Shown here piece after piece: positions 1 through 7,378 of a stretch of DNA of 21,960 nucleotides. Below the pieces are notes generated by a model that was not told the DNA's origin, ran no database searches, and saw nothing but the letters and a program-made list of their open reading frames with translations. Origin of the DNA: an uncultured Clostridia bacterium (GTDB lineage: Bacteria; Bacillota; Clostridia; Oscillospirales; Acutalibacteraceae). The DNA lies in assembly GCA_937898195.1 (NCBI GenBank), contig CALEJD010000109.1:1-21960 (forward strand), given 5' to 3'. How positions within the stretch are numbered: position 1 is the first letter of the stretch; each line of letters begins with the position of its first letter. The translations under genes were made by a program, and so were the position numbers.

Positions 1-1
1 T

Positions 2-70
2 TCTACCATAGGAGGTCTGTTTTTTCTATTGTCCGTTTTTACTGGACTTGTGCATTTCACAGTCCCTTGA
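2..70 (+). CDS. Possible 3' end of a membrane-protein gene cut by the window edge
   Basis: An open frame with no stop codon runs in from the left edge and ends at a TGA at 68-70. It would encode 22 residues, rich in Gly, Leu, Phe and Val, like the last membrane helix of an integral membrane protein. Codons 44-64 overlap a hairpin whose arms are GGACTTGTG and CACAGTCC (one bulged T), followed by an AT-rich tract that could terminate it. So short an open frame can occur by chance, so this is tentative. If real, the gene converges on the minus-strand operon that ends at 74. Confidence 0.3.
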   Translation, partial: STIGGLFFLLSVFTGLVHFTVP

Positions 71-73
71 ATT

Positions 74-364
74 TTATTTATCTTTATATTTTACTTGTAG
101 GAATTTATCAAACGCGCGATAAAAATATGCCGAGCCAACTACAAATGAAATCAAAGTGATTATGAGATAAAGTGCAAGGTTACTATTACAGCCAAAGAAT
201 GAGCCACAATACATCTTGCAAAGAATTGCAGTTTCTGCGCTTATAATTGACATAATGAGAAATACTGAATATGCAAGGCAGAAAACAACTTTGCCATAAG
301 TGGTCTTTGCGAATTCTCTGAAATACTTTTTAAGGTCTTTGTTCTTTAAATCGTAGATTGTCAT
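74..364 (-). CDS. Small two-helix membrane protein, function unknown
   Basis: A 96-residue protein I do not recognise. It has a basic, Lys-rich N-terminus (residues 1-24), a hydrophobic segment at about 25-47, a short Cys-containing loop (C49, C53, C59), a second hydrophobic segment at about 62-82 and a charged tail. Both ends are therefore probably cytoplasmic. It is the last gene of the phosphoesterase-nagA operon: its ATG lies two bases after the nagA stop, and its ribosome site (GGAGGG) is inside the last nagA codons, so the two are probably translationally coupled. Nothing in the sequence ties it to amino-sugar metabolism except position. Confidence 0.7.
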   Translation of the reverse strand: MTIYDLKNKDLKKYFREFAKTTYGKVVFCLAYSVFLIMSIISAETAILCKMYCGSFFGCNSNLALYLIITLISFVVGSAYFYRAFDKFLQVKYKDK

Positions 365-366
365 AA

Positions 367-1527
367 TTATCCCTCCACAAATTTACCCATAACCATAACT
401 TTTTGAATATTAATGTTATCGTCAAAAAGAAGAATATCAGCGTCATATCCTTCTTTGATATAACCCTTTTCATTGTCAATGCCAATTACCCTTGCAGGTG
501 TCCCTGATGCCATTTTAACTGCATCATAAATTGGTGCACCAACTTCTTTATACATATTGCGAACAAGCATATCGGTTGTAGCCGCACTACCAGCAAGGCA
601 ACTTCTGTCAGCAAGCTTCATAACATTATCTTCATATACCACTTCAAGACCGTTTTCCTGCATACAGATTTCACCGTCTTTAAGGTTGCTTGCTGCGAAT
701 TCAAGGCCATCAGTAATGAGATACATTCCGTCTGCGCCCTTGCACTTGTAAATGAGTTTAAGCACACCAAGTGGTAAATGTCTTAAATCCGCAATAACCT
801 GAACTGTATATCTGTCGTCAACAAGTCCCGCTTCAACTGCACCAGCTACACGGAAAATCCCACGCTTGAAACAACTGGTTGATGCATTATAAATATGTGT
901 AAAATCTGAAAATCCGTGGTCGAGAGCATCAATAGTTGTGTCATAATCGGCTTTTGTGTGAGCCACAGAAACAACAATGCCTTTTTCTTTAAGCTTTTCG
1001 CCAAGCTCGAATGCACCGTCAATTTCAGGCGCAACACCCATAATACGAACTTTGTCCCAACACTCAATAAGTGGTGTAGGGTCATCTTTTAAAGGTGAGA
1101 GAATATTTTCTTCACTTTGTGCACCCTTGTTTTCAGGGTTTAAATATGGCCCTTCAAAATGAACACCTAAAATGTTAGAGTCAGTGCAAGTTTCACTGGC
1201 TTTTTTTATGTATTCTGTAACCTCTAACAACTGTTTAACAGGAGCTGCAAGAGTTGTGGGGAGAATACTTGTTGTGCCGTGCAAAGCGTGTGCTTTTGCC
1301 ATTTTACAAAGCTTATCACTATCACAACACATTGCAGAAATTCCACCACCACCGTGTACGTGCAAATCAATAAAGCCAGCTGAAAGATAAAGACCGTTGC
1401 AGTCAATAATTTCTGCATCTGCGTCTATGGTTTCTGCTATCTTTACGATTTTTTGCCCGTCAACAAGCACAGAGAGTTTTTTAACTTCGTTTTCTAAAAT
1501 TACATTTGCGTTTTTAAAAAGGAACAT
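367..1527 (-). CDS. nagA: N-acetylglucosamine-6-phosphate deacetylase
   Basis: This cytoplasmic amidohydrolase removes acetate from GlcNAc-6-phosphate to give glucosamine-6-phosphate, the step before NagB in amino-sugar catabolism and cell-wall recycling. At 386 residues it has the normal family length. Visible motifs are the metal-binding H56-x-H58 in FIDLHVHGGGG, metal ligand E125 in HFEGPYLNP, histidines H190 (VAHTKAD) and H211 (THIYNA), catalytic D273 in LITDG, and the C-terminal GTPAR...GYIKEGYDAD segment. An upstream in-frame ATG would add eight residues. I chose 1527 because it has the ribosome site GAAGGTG and forms a one-base TAATG overlap with the stop of the upstream phosphoesterase. 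No nagB is in the window. Confidence 0.95.
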   Translation of the reverse strand: MFLFKNANVILENEVKKLSVLVDGQKIVKIAETIDADAEIIDCNGLYLSAGFIDLHVHGGGGISAMCCDSDKLCKMAKAHALHGTTSILPTTLAAPVKQLLEVTEYIKKASETCTDSNILGVHFEGPYLNPENKGAQSEENILSPLKDDPTPLIECWDKVRIMGVAPEIDGAFELGEKLKEKGIVVSVAHTKADYDTTIDALDHGFSDFTHIYNASTSCFKRGIFRVAGAVEAGLVDDRYTVQVIADLRHLPLGVLKLIYKCKGADGMYLITDGLEFAASNLKDGEICMQENGLEVVYEDNVMKLADRSCLAGSAATTDMLVRNMYKEVGAPIYDAVKMASGTPARVIGIDNEKGYIKEGYDADILLFDDNINIQKVMVMGKFVEG

Positions 1528-1988
1528 TATTTCACCTTCATTCCAATACATATTATGCCTTTATCGGTGATGTCAATTACACCGTATTCGTCATCATATA
1601 AAGCACCGGGACAAAACACATATACCCCGTCACAATAATCCGTCTGCTGACGGTGAGTGTGCCCGTAAAGTACTATTTTACAGTTATTTTCACGAGCCTT
1701 AATAAGAAGTCCTGCTAAACTGCTTTTAACATATTCATAATGCCCGTGGGTTATATAAATATTTTCATTATTTTCGGTAATAATCTGTCTTAATGGGTAT
1801 TCACAATGAAAATCATTATTACCTTTTACAGAGTAAATACGCTTGTCACCAATGAATTGCTTGCAATATTCAAAATCACGGTGACCGTCACCCAAAAAGA
1901 TAATTGCCTTGGCATCGGGTTGTGCTTCGATTGCTTTTTTCATGGGCTTATATTGTCCGTGAGAATCCGAAAAAACAAGTATTCGCAA
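1527..1988 (-). CDS. YfcE/MJ0936-type metallophosphoesterase
   Basis: A small calcineurin-like phosphodiesterase of 153 residues. All signature motifs of the family are present in order: D8-S-H10 near the N-terminus, GD (D34) followed by GHRD, GNND, THGH and GHTH; these bind the two catalytic metals. The natural substrate of this family is generally unknown, with cyclic-nucleotide or phosphodiester hydrolysis seen in vitro. A 14-residue upstream ATG extension is possible. I prefer the TTG at 1986-1988 because it follows AAGGGGTG at a good distance and gives an N-terminus (RILVFSDSHG) that starts directly at the first beta strand, as in relatives. It is the first gene of the operon with nagA. 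Confidence 0.85.
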   Translation of the reverse strand: MRILVFSDSHGQYKPMKKAIEAQPDAKAIIFLGDGHRDFEYCKQFIGDKRIYSVKGNNDFHCEYPLRQIITENNENIYITHGHYEYVKSSLAGLLIKARENNCKIVLYGHTHRQQTDYCDGVYVFCPGALYDDEYGVIDITDKGIICIGMKVK

Positions 1989-2025
1989 GCATATCACCCC
2001 TTGAACAAGCATATTATCTATTAAC

Positions 2026-2054
2026 ATTATATATCAATTTGGTGGTGTTTTCAA
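2026..2054 (-). promoter_or_regulatory. Sigma-A promoter of the phosphoesterase-nagA operon
   Basis: Reading the minus strand, TTGAAA (2054-2049) and TATAAT (2031-2026) are separated by exactly 17 bases. The -35 box overlaps the first base of the divergent gene's start codon at 2054, so the two transcription units are packed back to back. Confidence 0.7.
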
Positions 2055-2266
2055 TGAGTAATGAAAATTTTAACAAAATCGTTGATGATATGAAAAATCA
2101 AAAAAGCAGACAAGATGCACAAGACTTTCTTATGAAACAGTTAAAGCCTGACCAAAGCAAGAGATTGCAAGAATTGTTAAGTGATAAAAATGCTATGGAG
2201 CAGATGCTCTCAACCCCACAAGCGCAAGAATTGTTAAAGAAGTTTACGGAGGGTAAGAATGGCTGA
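2054..2266 (+). CDS. Small acidic/basic helical protein, unknown (first of three)
   Basis: A 70-residue, highly charged and probably all-helical cytoplasmic protein with no signal peptide, membrane segment or Cys. I do not recognise the family. The frame stays open upstream to 1904, but the ATG at 2054 has a ribosome site (GGTGGTG, 2041-2047), and the upstream stretch is antisense to the phosphoesterase. It heads a tight three-gene unit: its stop overlaps the next start by eight bases. Its C-terminal half (LLSDKNAMEQMLSTPQAQELL) suggests short amphipathic helices that could mediate binding to partners. No function is proposed. Confidence 0.75.
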   Translation: MSNENFNKIVDDMKNQKSRQDAQDFLMKQLKPDQSKRLQELLSDKNAMEQMLSTPQAQELLKKFTEGKNG

Positions 2267-2585
2267 TTTACAAGAACTTTTGTCATCAATAAGTGATGAA
2301 GATATGGCAAAACTTAAAAATGTGGCAGAATCTTTGATGGGCAACGCAACACCAAAAGAACAGCCTAAAAAAACAGCGCCATCATTACCTTTTGATGAAA
2401 AAATGATAAGCAAATTAATGTCAGTAATGGGGCAAATGAATAAAGAAGATAGTCGAACAAGGCTCATTCTTGATTTGAAACCACTACTTAACGAAGAAAG
2501 GCGCAAAAAGGCTGATGACGCTATCAAGTTTTTACAGTTGATGGATACTTTGCCATTGTTAAAGGGGATGTTTGGAAATGAGTAA
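2259..2585 (+). CDS. Small helical protein, unknown (second of three)
   Basis: A 108-residue soluble protein, not recognised. The first 30 residues form a helix (DLQELLSSISDEDMAKLKNV), followed by a Pro/Lys linker at about 33-45. A second helical block at about 48-104 contains RTRLILDLKPLLNEERRKKADDAI followed by LMDTLPLL. The block of LKPLLNEERRKKADDAI type looks like a defined fold, not low-complexity sequence. The start overlaps the previous gene by eight bases (ATGGCTGA) and is preceded by GGAGGG. The stop in turn overlaps the next start by eight bases. Confidence 0.75.
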   Translation: MADLQELLSSISDEDMAKLKNVAESLMGNATPKEQPKKTAPSLPFDEKMISKLMSVMGQMNKEDSRTRLILDLKPLLNEERRKKADDAIKFLQLMDTLPLLKGMFGNE

Positions 2586-2982
2586 TTATTCATATTCAGA
2601 AATTCAGAATATGCAGAAAAAGGCTCTTGAAAGAGTTCGTGAAATGCGAAAAAATTCTGAAAAGTTGTTAGAAGAGACAGACACAACACCATATATAAAA
2701 CCGAAACAGTTTTTTGAAGAGTCAAATCAACAGGTAAAGCCAAAAATCACAAATATGCCACCGAATTTTCCCGAGAACACATCCTATCCTGACTTCAAAG
2801 AGTTTTTCAAGAAAGAAGAACAGAAAGAACAAGCAAAAAATCTAAATATCTCTGTCGAAAAGCCAAAACCCAATATTTTAGACGAGCCTGATAAAGCGAT
2901 AATTTTAGGCCTTATTATGCTTTTAAAAAGTGAAGGCGCAGACGAAATGCTCATAATGGCATTGATGTATATTTTATCTTAA
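2578..2982 (+). CDS. Protein with hydrophobic C-terminal helix, unknown (third of three)
   Basis: A 134-residue protein of unknown family. The N-terminal half is charged and helical (coiled-coil-like, about 1-35). The middle, about 40-100, is Pro/Lys/Glu-rich and probably disordered. The last 30 residues form a hydrophobic hairpin (AIILGLIMLLKSEGADEML followed by IMALMYILS) with a conserved-looking EGADE turn. An alternative TTG start lies two codons upstream at 2572. I prefer the ATG, which makes an eight-base overlap (ATGAGTAA) with the preceding gene, the same arrangement as the previous junction. The hydrophobic end may anchor the other two products to a membrane or pack into a small helical assembly; this is inference. 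Confidence 0.75.
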   Translation: MSNYSYSEIQNMQKKALERVREMRKNSEKLLEETDTTPYIKPKQFFEESNQQVKPKITNMPPNFPENTSYPDFKEFFKKEEQKEQAKNLNISVEKPKPNILDEPDKAIILGLIMLLKSEGADEMLIMALMYILS

Positions 2983-3011
2983 TAAAGGGTGAAAAATCCC
3001 TTTATTTTTTT
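2982..3011 (+). terminator. Intrinsic terminator of the three-gene unit
   Basis: ATAAAGGG and CCCTTTAT form an 8-bp stem with an 8-base loop, directly followed by six T. The stem begins at the last base of the stop codon of the third small gene. Confidence 0.85.
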
Positions 3012-3023
3012 GCAAAATTATGG

Positions 3024-3052
3024 TTGATAAACGGAGACACATAATATATAAT
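3024..3052 (+). promoter_or_regulatory. Sigma-A promoter of the first AGCS transporter
   Basis: TTGATA (3024-3029) and TATAAT (3047-3052) are 17 bases apart. The expected transcription start near 3059 lies after the in-frame TTG at 3058, which rules that codon out as the start and supports the ATG at 3088. Confidence 0.75.
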
Positions 3053-3087
3053 TATTTTTGGAAAAAATAAAAGAGAGTGACAGGGAT

Positions 3088-4509
3088 ATGGGGTTTTCTG
3101 AACTTTTAAAAACAATTGAAAATTTTGTGTGGGGTGTACCACTGCTTGTAATAATTATAGCAGGTGGTACATTACTTACAGTAAGACTTCGTGGTATTCA
3201 AATTAAAAGATTGAATTTGGCACTAAAATGGATGTTCACCAAAGAAGAGGGCGCAACGGGAAATGTGTCATCTTTTGGTGCATTGTGCACTGCATTATCA
3301 GCAACAATAGGCACAGGTAATATCGTAGGTGTTGCAACTGCAATCTGTCTTGGCGGTCCAGGTGCATTGTTCTGGCTTTTCGTTGCAGGACTTTTGGGTC
3401 TTGCGACAAAATATGCAGAGGGTATGTTGGCTATTAAATATCGTGAAACTGCACCCGATGGACACACTTATGGTGGCCCTTTCTGCTATATCGAAAAAGG
3501 TATGGGCAAAAAGTGGCGTTGGCTTGCAAAATTGTTCGCAGTCTGTGGAACTTGCGCCGCTATTTTGGGAATCGGTACATTTACGCAGGTTAATAGCATT
3601 TCAACAGCTATTCTTGATTTCTGTTGCCCTGACAAGACAAAGATGTGGTCTTTGCCATTTGTGGGTGATGTTACTGCAACAGGCGTTGTAACAGTTATTA
3701 TTGCAGTTGTTCTTACAGTTTGTGTGGCAATGGTGCTTTTGGGGGGCATACAGAGAATAGCAAATGTTGCTTCTTTTGTTGTGCCCTTTATGGCTGTTAC
3801 ATATATTGCTTTTTCGTTTATTCTTGTTATTGTAAATATCAGAGAAATGCCACATGCACTTGAAATTGTTATGAAAGGTGCGTTTGACCCATCATCAGTA
3901 ACTGGTGGTGCAATTGGTTCAGTATTTATTGCAATGCAACACGGTATTTCAAAGGGCGTTTTCTCAAACGAAGCTGGTCTTGGCTCTGCACCAATCGCAG
4001 CAGCGGCTGCAAGGGCAAAAGAGCCAGTCAGACAAGGGCTTGTAACAATGAATGGTGCATTTATAACTAACATTATTTGTCTTATGACAGGTCTTGTTCT
4101 TGTAACAACTGATGCGTGGCAGACAGGTCTCGAGGGATATTCAGTTACTCGTTATGCATTTACAGAAGGAATGCCATTTTTTAACGCTGATGTTGTTTCA
4201 TTTATTCTCTCAATGTCTTTGGTCTTCTTCGCATTTACAACTATTATCGGCTGGGATTACTATGCAGAATCTTGCGTTGAATATCTCTCAAACGGAAATC
4301 AAAAAGCTGTAAAAATTTCAAAATACATCTATATTTTAGCAGTGTTTGTAGGCTCGTTTATGACAGTAAAAGATGTTTGGACAATCGCAAACATCTTTAA
4401 TGGTGTTATGGCATTGCCAAATATGATAGCATTGTTTGCATTGTCAGGCATTGTAGCCAAAGAAACAAAGGAATTCTTTGCACAGGGCAAACACAAACTG
4501 CAGAAATAA
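3088..4509 (+). CDS. Alanine/glycine:Na+ symporter, AGCS family (copy 1)
   Basis: An integral membrane carrier of 473 residues that imports alanine or glycine with sodium. AGCS hallmarks are the GTGNIVGVATAI helix, GGPGALFW, KYAEGMLAIKYRE, the GGPFCYIEKGMG loop and SNEAGLGSAPIAAAAA. About ten to eleven hydrophobic segments are visible, the normal family layout. The frame extends upstream to a TTG at 3058; the ATG at 3088 is chosen because the protein then aligns from residue 1 with its neighbour (MGFSELL versus MNFNDIL) and because the promoter places the transcript start at about 3059. The substrate (Ala, Gly or both) cannot be read from sequence. It has its own promoter and no riboswitch, unlike the adjacent copy. 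Confidence 0.93.
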   Translation: MGFSELLKTIENFVWGVPLLVIIIAGGTLLTVRLRGIQIKRLNLALKWMFTKEEGATGNVSSFGALCTALSATIGTGNIVGVATAICLGGPGALFWLFVAGLLGLATKYAEGMLAIKYRETAPDGHTYGGPFCYIEKGMGKKWRWLAKLFAVCGTCAAILGIGTFTQVNSISTAILDFCCPDKTKMWSLPFVGDVTATGVVTVIIAVVLTVCVAMVLLGGIQRIANVASFVVPFMAVTYIAFSFILVIVNIREMPHALEIVMKGAFDPSSVTGGAIGSVFIAMQHGISKGVFSNEAGLGSAPIAAAAARAKEPVRQGLVTMNGAFITNIICLMTGLVLVTTDAWQTGLEGYSVTRYAFTEGMPFFNADVVSFILSMSLVFFAFTTIIGWDYYAESCVEYLSNGNQKAVKISKYIYILAVFVGSFMTVKDVWTIANIFNGVMALPNMIALFALSGIVAKETKEFFAQGKHKLQK

Positions 4510-4525
4510 TAGTAGTTTTTTTATC

Positions 4526-4554
4526 TTGACAAGATACCAATTTTATATTAAAAT
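4526..4554 (+). promoter_or_regulatory. Sigma-A promoter driving the glycine riboswitch leader
   Basis: TTGACA (4526-4531), 17 bases, TAAAAT (4549-4554). Expected transcript start is near 4561, about 23 bases before the first paired element of the riboswitch. It makes the second transporter independent of the first. Confidence 0.75.
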
Positions 4555-4583
4555 TTTCTATGTTAATTTAATAATCGTGTGAA

Positions 4584-4698
4584 ACAGATTGAAAGTGCAA
4601 ACTGACTGTCTGTGGACGATATTCCGGAGAATTCCACAATTAGTGGATACCGAAGGTGCAAAGCGTAACGCTAATCTCTCAGGTCAAAGGACGGAAAT
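4584..4698 (+). promoter_or_regulatory. Glycine riboswitch (single aptamer with degenerate 5' partner)
   Basis: The complete aptamer is 4619-4698. P1 is TTCCG (4622-4626) with CGGAA (4692-4696). P2 is GAGA with TCTC, and the P3 hairpin is CCAC/GTGG. The conserved core reads CCGAAGGTGCAAAGC ... CTCTCAGGTCAAAGGAC. Upstream, ACAGA (4584-4588) pairs with TCTGT (4609-4613) around a GAAAGTGCAAAC element, which resembles the 3' half of an aptamer core and looks like a degenerate 'ghost' aptamer, as described for type-2 singlet glycine riboswitches. It controls the AGCS transporter at 4772 through the terminator that follows. Whether glycine turns the gene on or off cannot be read directly; for importer genes an OFF response is known in streptococci. 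Confidence 0.93.
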
Positions 4699-4714
4699 TT
4701 CTTTTAGATTTTTC

Positions 4715-4756
4715 AGGACTGAGTGTGTTGTGCATTCAGTCCTTTAAATTTGTTTT
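4715..4756 (+). terminator. Expression-platform terminator of the glycine riboswitch
   Basis: GGACTGAGTG (4716-4725) pairs over ten positions with CATTCAGTCC (4733-4742) around a 7-base loop, followed by T-rich sequence to 4756. It sits between the aptamer and the transporter ribosome site and is the likely switching element. Confidence 0.88.
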
Positions 4757-4771
4757 GAAAAGGTGAAGACA

Positions 4772-6187
4772 ATGAATTTTAATGACATTTTAGTTGCGAT
4801 TGATGATTTTGTGTGGGGTGTGCCACTTATGGTGCTTATCCTTGCAGGAGGATTATTGCTCACAACAAGACTTAAACTTTTGCAGGTTATTCGTTTACCA
4901 TTGGCATTAAAGTGGATGGTTAAGGAAGAAGAAGGCGGAAAGGGAGATGTTTCTTCGTTTGGTGCATTGTGTACTGCGCTTTCTGCTACAATCGGTACAG
5001 GTAATATCGTTGGTGTTGCAACTGCAATTTGTGCGGGTGGACCAGGTGCTCTTTTCTGGATGCTTGTTGCAGCATTTTTAGGAATGGCTACAAAATATGC
5101 TGAAGGTTTGCTTGCTGTAAAATATCGTGATACTGACAAAGATGGTCAATTTTGTGGTGGACCTTTCTACTATATCGAAAAAGGTATGGGCGAAAAGTGG
5201 AAATGGCTTGCAAAAGCATTTGCTTTCTTTGGCGTTTGTGCAGGCCTTATGGGTATTGGTACATTTACACAGGTGAATGGTATTTCATCTGCTATCAACT
5301 CTTTCTTTGATGCGAACAACACAAACACCGTTGATATTCCATTTATTGGCGAGTATTCGTGGTCGGTTGTAATCGCATCAATTTTGCTAGCTGTTTGTGT
5401 AGGTCTTGTGGTTATTGGCGGAATCAAGAGAATTTCAAGTGTGGCAACTGTTGTTGTTCCGTTTATGGCGATTGCTTATATCGTTTTTGCACTTATACTC
5501 ATTTTCTCGAATCTTGATAAAATTCCAGCAGCGTTTGAACTTATTGTAAAAGGTGCATTTAATCCGTCTGCAGTAACTGGTGGCGTTGTGGGTACAATGT
5601 TTATTGCAATGCAAAAAGGTGTTGCAAGGGGCATATTCTCAAATGAAGCAGGTCTTGGTTCAGCACCGATTGCAGCTGCCGCAGCAAAGACAAAAGAACC
5701 AGTAAGACAAGGTCTTGTAACAATGACAGGAACATTCCTTGATACAATAGTAATTTGCACAATGACAGGACTTTCAATTATAATCACAGGCGCGTGGAAA
5801 GTAGAAGGTCTTGCGGGTGTTGGCGTTACATCTTATGCTTTCGGTGAAGGTATTGCGTTCTTGCCTGAAAGAGTAACATCATTTATTCTAATGCTTTGTC
5901 TTGTGTTCTTTGCATTTACAACAATTCTTGGTTGGGATTACTATTCAGAGAGTTGCCTTTCATATCTTACAAAAGGCAATAAGAAAATCATTAAAGTATT
6001 CAGATACCTTTATATCCTTGCGGTGTTTATTGGACCTTATATGACAATTTCAGCAGTATGGACAATAGCAGATATTTTTAATGGACTTATGGCAATACCA
6101 AATATGATTGCACTTTTTGCATTGTCAGGCGTAGTTGCAAAAGAAACAAAAGAGTTCTTTGAACAGGGTAAACATAAACAAAAATAA
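4772..6187 (+). CDS. Alanine/glycine:Na+ symporter, AGCS family (copy 2, glycine-riboswitch controlled)
   Basis: A 471-residue sodium-coupled amino-acid carrier, closely similar to the preceding gene along its whole length. It has the same GTGNIVGVATAI, GGPGALFW, KYAEGLLAVKYRD, GGPFYYIEKGMG and SNEAGLGSAPIAAAAA motifs, and an almost identical C-terminus (AKETKEFF.QGKHK). The two are tandem duplicates that have diverged most in the loop around residues 185-200. The start is the ATG at 4772 with AAAAGGTG just before it; an in-frame GTG nine bases upstream lies within the ribosome site and is rejected. Control by a glycine riboswitch makes glycine a likely substrate or signal, which is inference from regulation. 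Confidence 0.95.
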   Translation: MNFNDILVAIDDFVWGVPLMVLILAGGLLLTTRLKLLQVIRLPLALKWMVKEEEGGKGDVSSFGALCTALSATIGTGNIVGVATAICAGGPGALFWMLVAAFLGMATKYAEGLLAVKYRDTDKDGQFCGGPFYYIEKGMGEKWKWLAKAFAFFGVCAGLMGIGTFTQVNGISSAINSFFDANNTNTVDIPFIGEYSWSVVIASILLAVCVGLVVIGGIKRISSVATVVVPFMAIAYIVFALILIFSNLDKIPAAFELIVKGAFNPSAVTGGVVGTMFIAMQKGVARGIFSNEAGLGSAPIAAAAAKTKEPVRQGLVTMTGTFLDTIVICTMTGLSIIITGAWKVEGLAGVGVTSYAFGEGIAFLPERVTSFILMLCLVFFAFTTILGWDYYSESCLSYLTKGNKKIIKVFRYLYILAVFIGPYMTISAVWTIADIFNGLMAIPNMIALFALSGVVAKETKEFFEQGKHKQK

Positions 6188-6191
6188 AAAC

Positions 6192-6225
6192 AAAGCGTGA
6201 TAGCCAAATCGGTTATCACGCTTTT
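6192..6225. terminator. Bidirectional terminator between convergent genes
   Basis: AAAGCGTGATAGCC pairs with GGTTATCACGCTTT (one G-T pair) around the loop AAATC, with T-rich sequence on the plus side and A-rich on the other. It lies between the second AGCS gene and the convergent maturase gene. Confidence 0.88.
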
Positions 6226-6233
6226 ATATTTAA

Positions 6234-7328
6234 CTATTTCTTCTCATTTATAAATGCTCTGAAAAGTGGCAAACAAGATGAGAAAAACTTTTTATATGAC
6301 TCACAATAATCTCTGTCAGCTCTTGTGCGCTTACAGCCGCCACCACGACAAACGGGATAGTATTTACATTGCTTGCATTTCTCGGGTACTGCAAGACTTT
6401 CTCTTAAAAATTCTATAGCCTTGTCACAATGTGCCAAAGTATCAAAGTTTTCATTCTCACCATTAATATTGCCAAGATACCATTCGTCAGTACAATAGAA
6501 GTCACAGGGATAAACATTGCCATTACCTTCTACAACAAACTGATGCATACAATGACCGCACATTCCGCATTGTTCGGTTTTGTTGCCAAGAAAAAGATGC
6601 ACAAGATTGTCAAAATAACGAATACTTGTGTATTGACCACGAACATAATCTTTCACATAATAGTTGAACCCTTTTATGAGATAATTTGCATATTGCTCAT
6701 TGGTCATATAAAGTTCACTTTCACTCTTGTGATCAAAAGGACGAAGACAGGGTATAAACTGTAAATACCTAAATCCTTTACTACGGAAGAATTTATAAAT
6801 CTCTTCAATGTTATCTGCGCAATGCCCCGTTAAAACTGTTAGGATATTGAAATCCACATTATATCTTTTAAACTTTTCAGCGGTGTTGAGAATTTTATAA
6901 AATGTATTTTCTCTTTTTTCATCAACACGGAATTTGTTGTGCTCAAAGTTACCATCAAGGCTTAAGCCCACAAGAAATTTGTTATCACGGAAAAACTTAC
7001 ACCACTCGTCAGTTACCAATGTGCCGTTAGTTTGAATGCTCAAAAAAATCTGACTGCCTAACTTATTTGCAGATTTAACCTTCTCCACAAAATGTTTGAA
7101 ATAGGGAATACCTGCAATCAGCGGTTCACCACCCTGAAAAGCAAAAGCGACACTTTCACCATTGGCAAAGCGCAAAGCTTTTTCTATTAAATTATCAGCT
7201 GTGTCCTGTGTCATAACACCAAAAGAAGAAACTTCACGAAGCTCGGTGACGTTATGATAGAAACAGTATTCGCAACGCATATTACAAAGACTTGACGCAG
7301 GTTTAATCATTATTGAAAGTGGTGGCAT
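6234..7328 (-). CDS. Anaerobic sulfatase-maturating enzyme (radical SAM/SPASM)
   Basis: This 364-residue radical SAM enzyme converts the active-site Cys (or Ser) of a sulfatase to formylglycine without oxygen. C15-x3-C19-x2-C22 binds the radical SAM cluster. The SPASM region supplies ligands for two further clusters: C254, C260, C275, C279, C318, C321, C327, C332 and others. VYPCDFY contains the Asp (D276) that acts as the base in characterised anSMEs. QGGEPL and SIQTNGT are typical of the barrel. Ribosome site AGGAG, start ATG. It follows the Cys-type sulfatase gene on the same strand, so substrate and activating enzyme are paired. The intergenic gap of about 50 bases holds a strong hairpin that may reduce its expression relative to the sulfatase. 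Confidence 0.93.
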   Translation of the reverse strand: MPPLSIMIKPASSLCNMRCEYCFYHNVTELREVSSFGVMTQDTADNLIEKALRFANGESVAFAFQGGEPLIAGIPYFKHFVEKVKSANKLGSQIFLSIQTNGTLVTDEWCKFFRDNKFLVGLSLDGNFEHNKFRVDEKRENTFYKILNTAEKFKRYNVDFNILTVLTGHCADNIEEIYKFFRSKGFRYLQFIPCLRPFDHKSESELYMTNEQYANYLIKGFNYYVKDYVRGQYTSIRYFDNLVHLFLGNKTEQCGMCGHCMHQFVVEGNGNVYPCDFYCTDEWYLGNINGENENFDTLAHCDKAIEFLRESLAVPEKCKQCKYYPVCRGGGCKRTRADRDYCESYKKFFSSCLPLFRAFINEKK

Positions 7329-7344
7329 AGAATTCTCCTAATTG

Positions 7345-7376
7345 CAAACCCCACAGAAAACTGTGGGGTTTGTTTT
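7345..7376. terminator. Strong hairpin between sulfatase and maturase genes
   Basis: A perfect 12-bp stem, CAAACCCCACAG / CTGTGGGGTTTG, with an AAAA loop. On the plus strand it is followed by TTTT, as a classical terminator would be, but no plus-strand gene reads into it. On the minus strand, the direction of the genes, only GTTTG and then CAATT follow, so it would be a leaky terminator, a processing site or an mRNA-stabilising structure. Confidence 0.65.
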
Positions 7377-7378
7377 AA

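Noticed and set aside
3058..3087. Upstream TTG start for the first AGCS gene
   Set aside because: The promoter at 3024-3052 places transcription start at about 3059, and the ATG at 3088 aligns with the start of the paralogue.
3486..4073. Long antisense open frames inside both AGCS genes and the ATPase
   Set aside because: They mirror strongly coding plus-strand frames, are low-complexity in composition and lack ribosome sites.
4584..4698. Full tandem glycine riboswitch
   Set aside because: Only one complete core is present; the upstream element lacks the CTCTCAGG and GGAGA segments.
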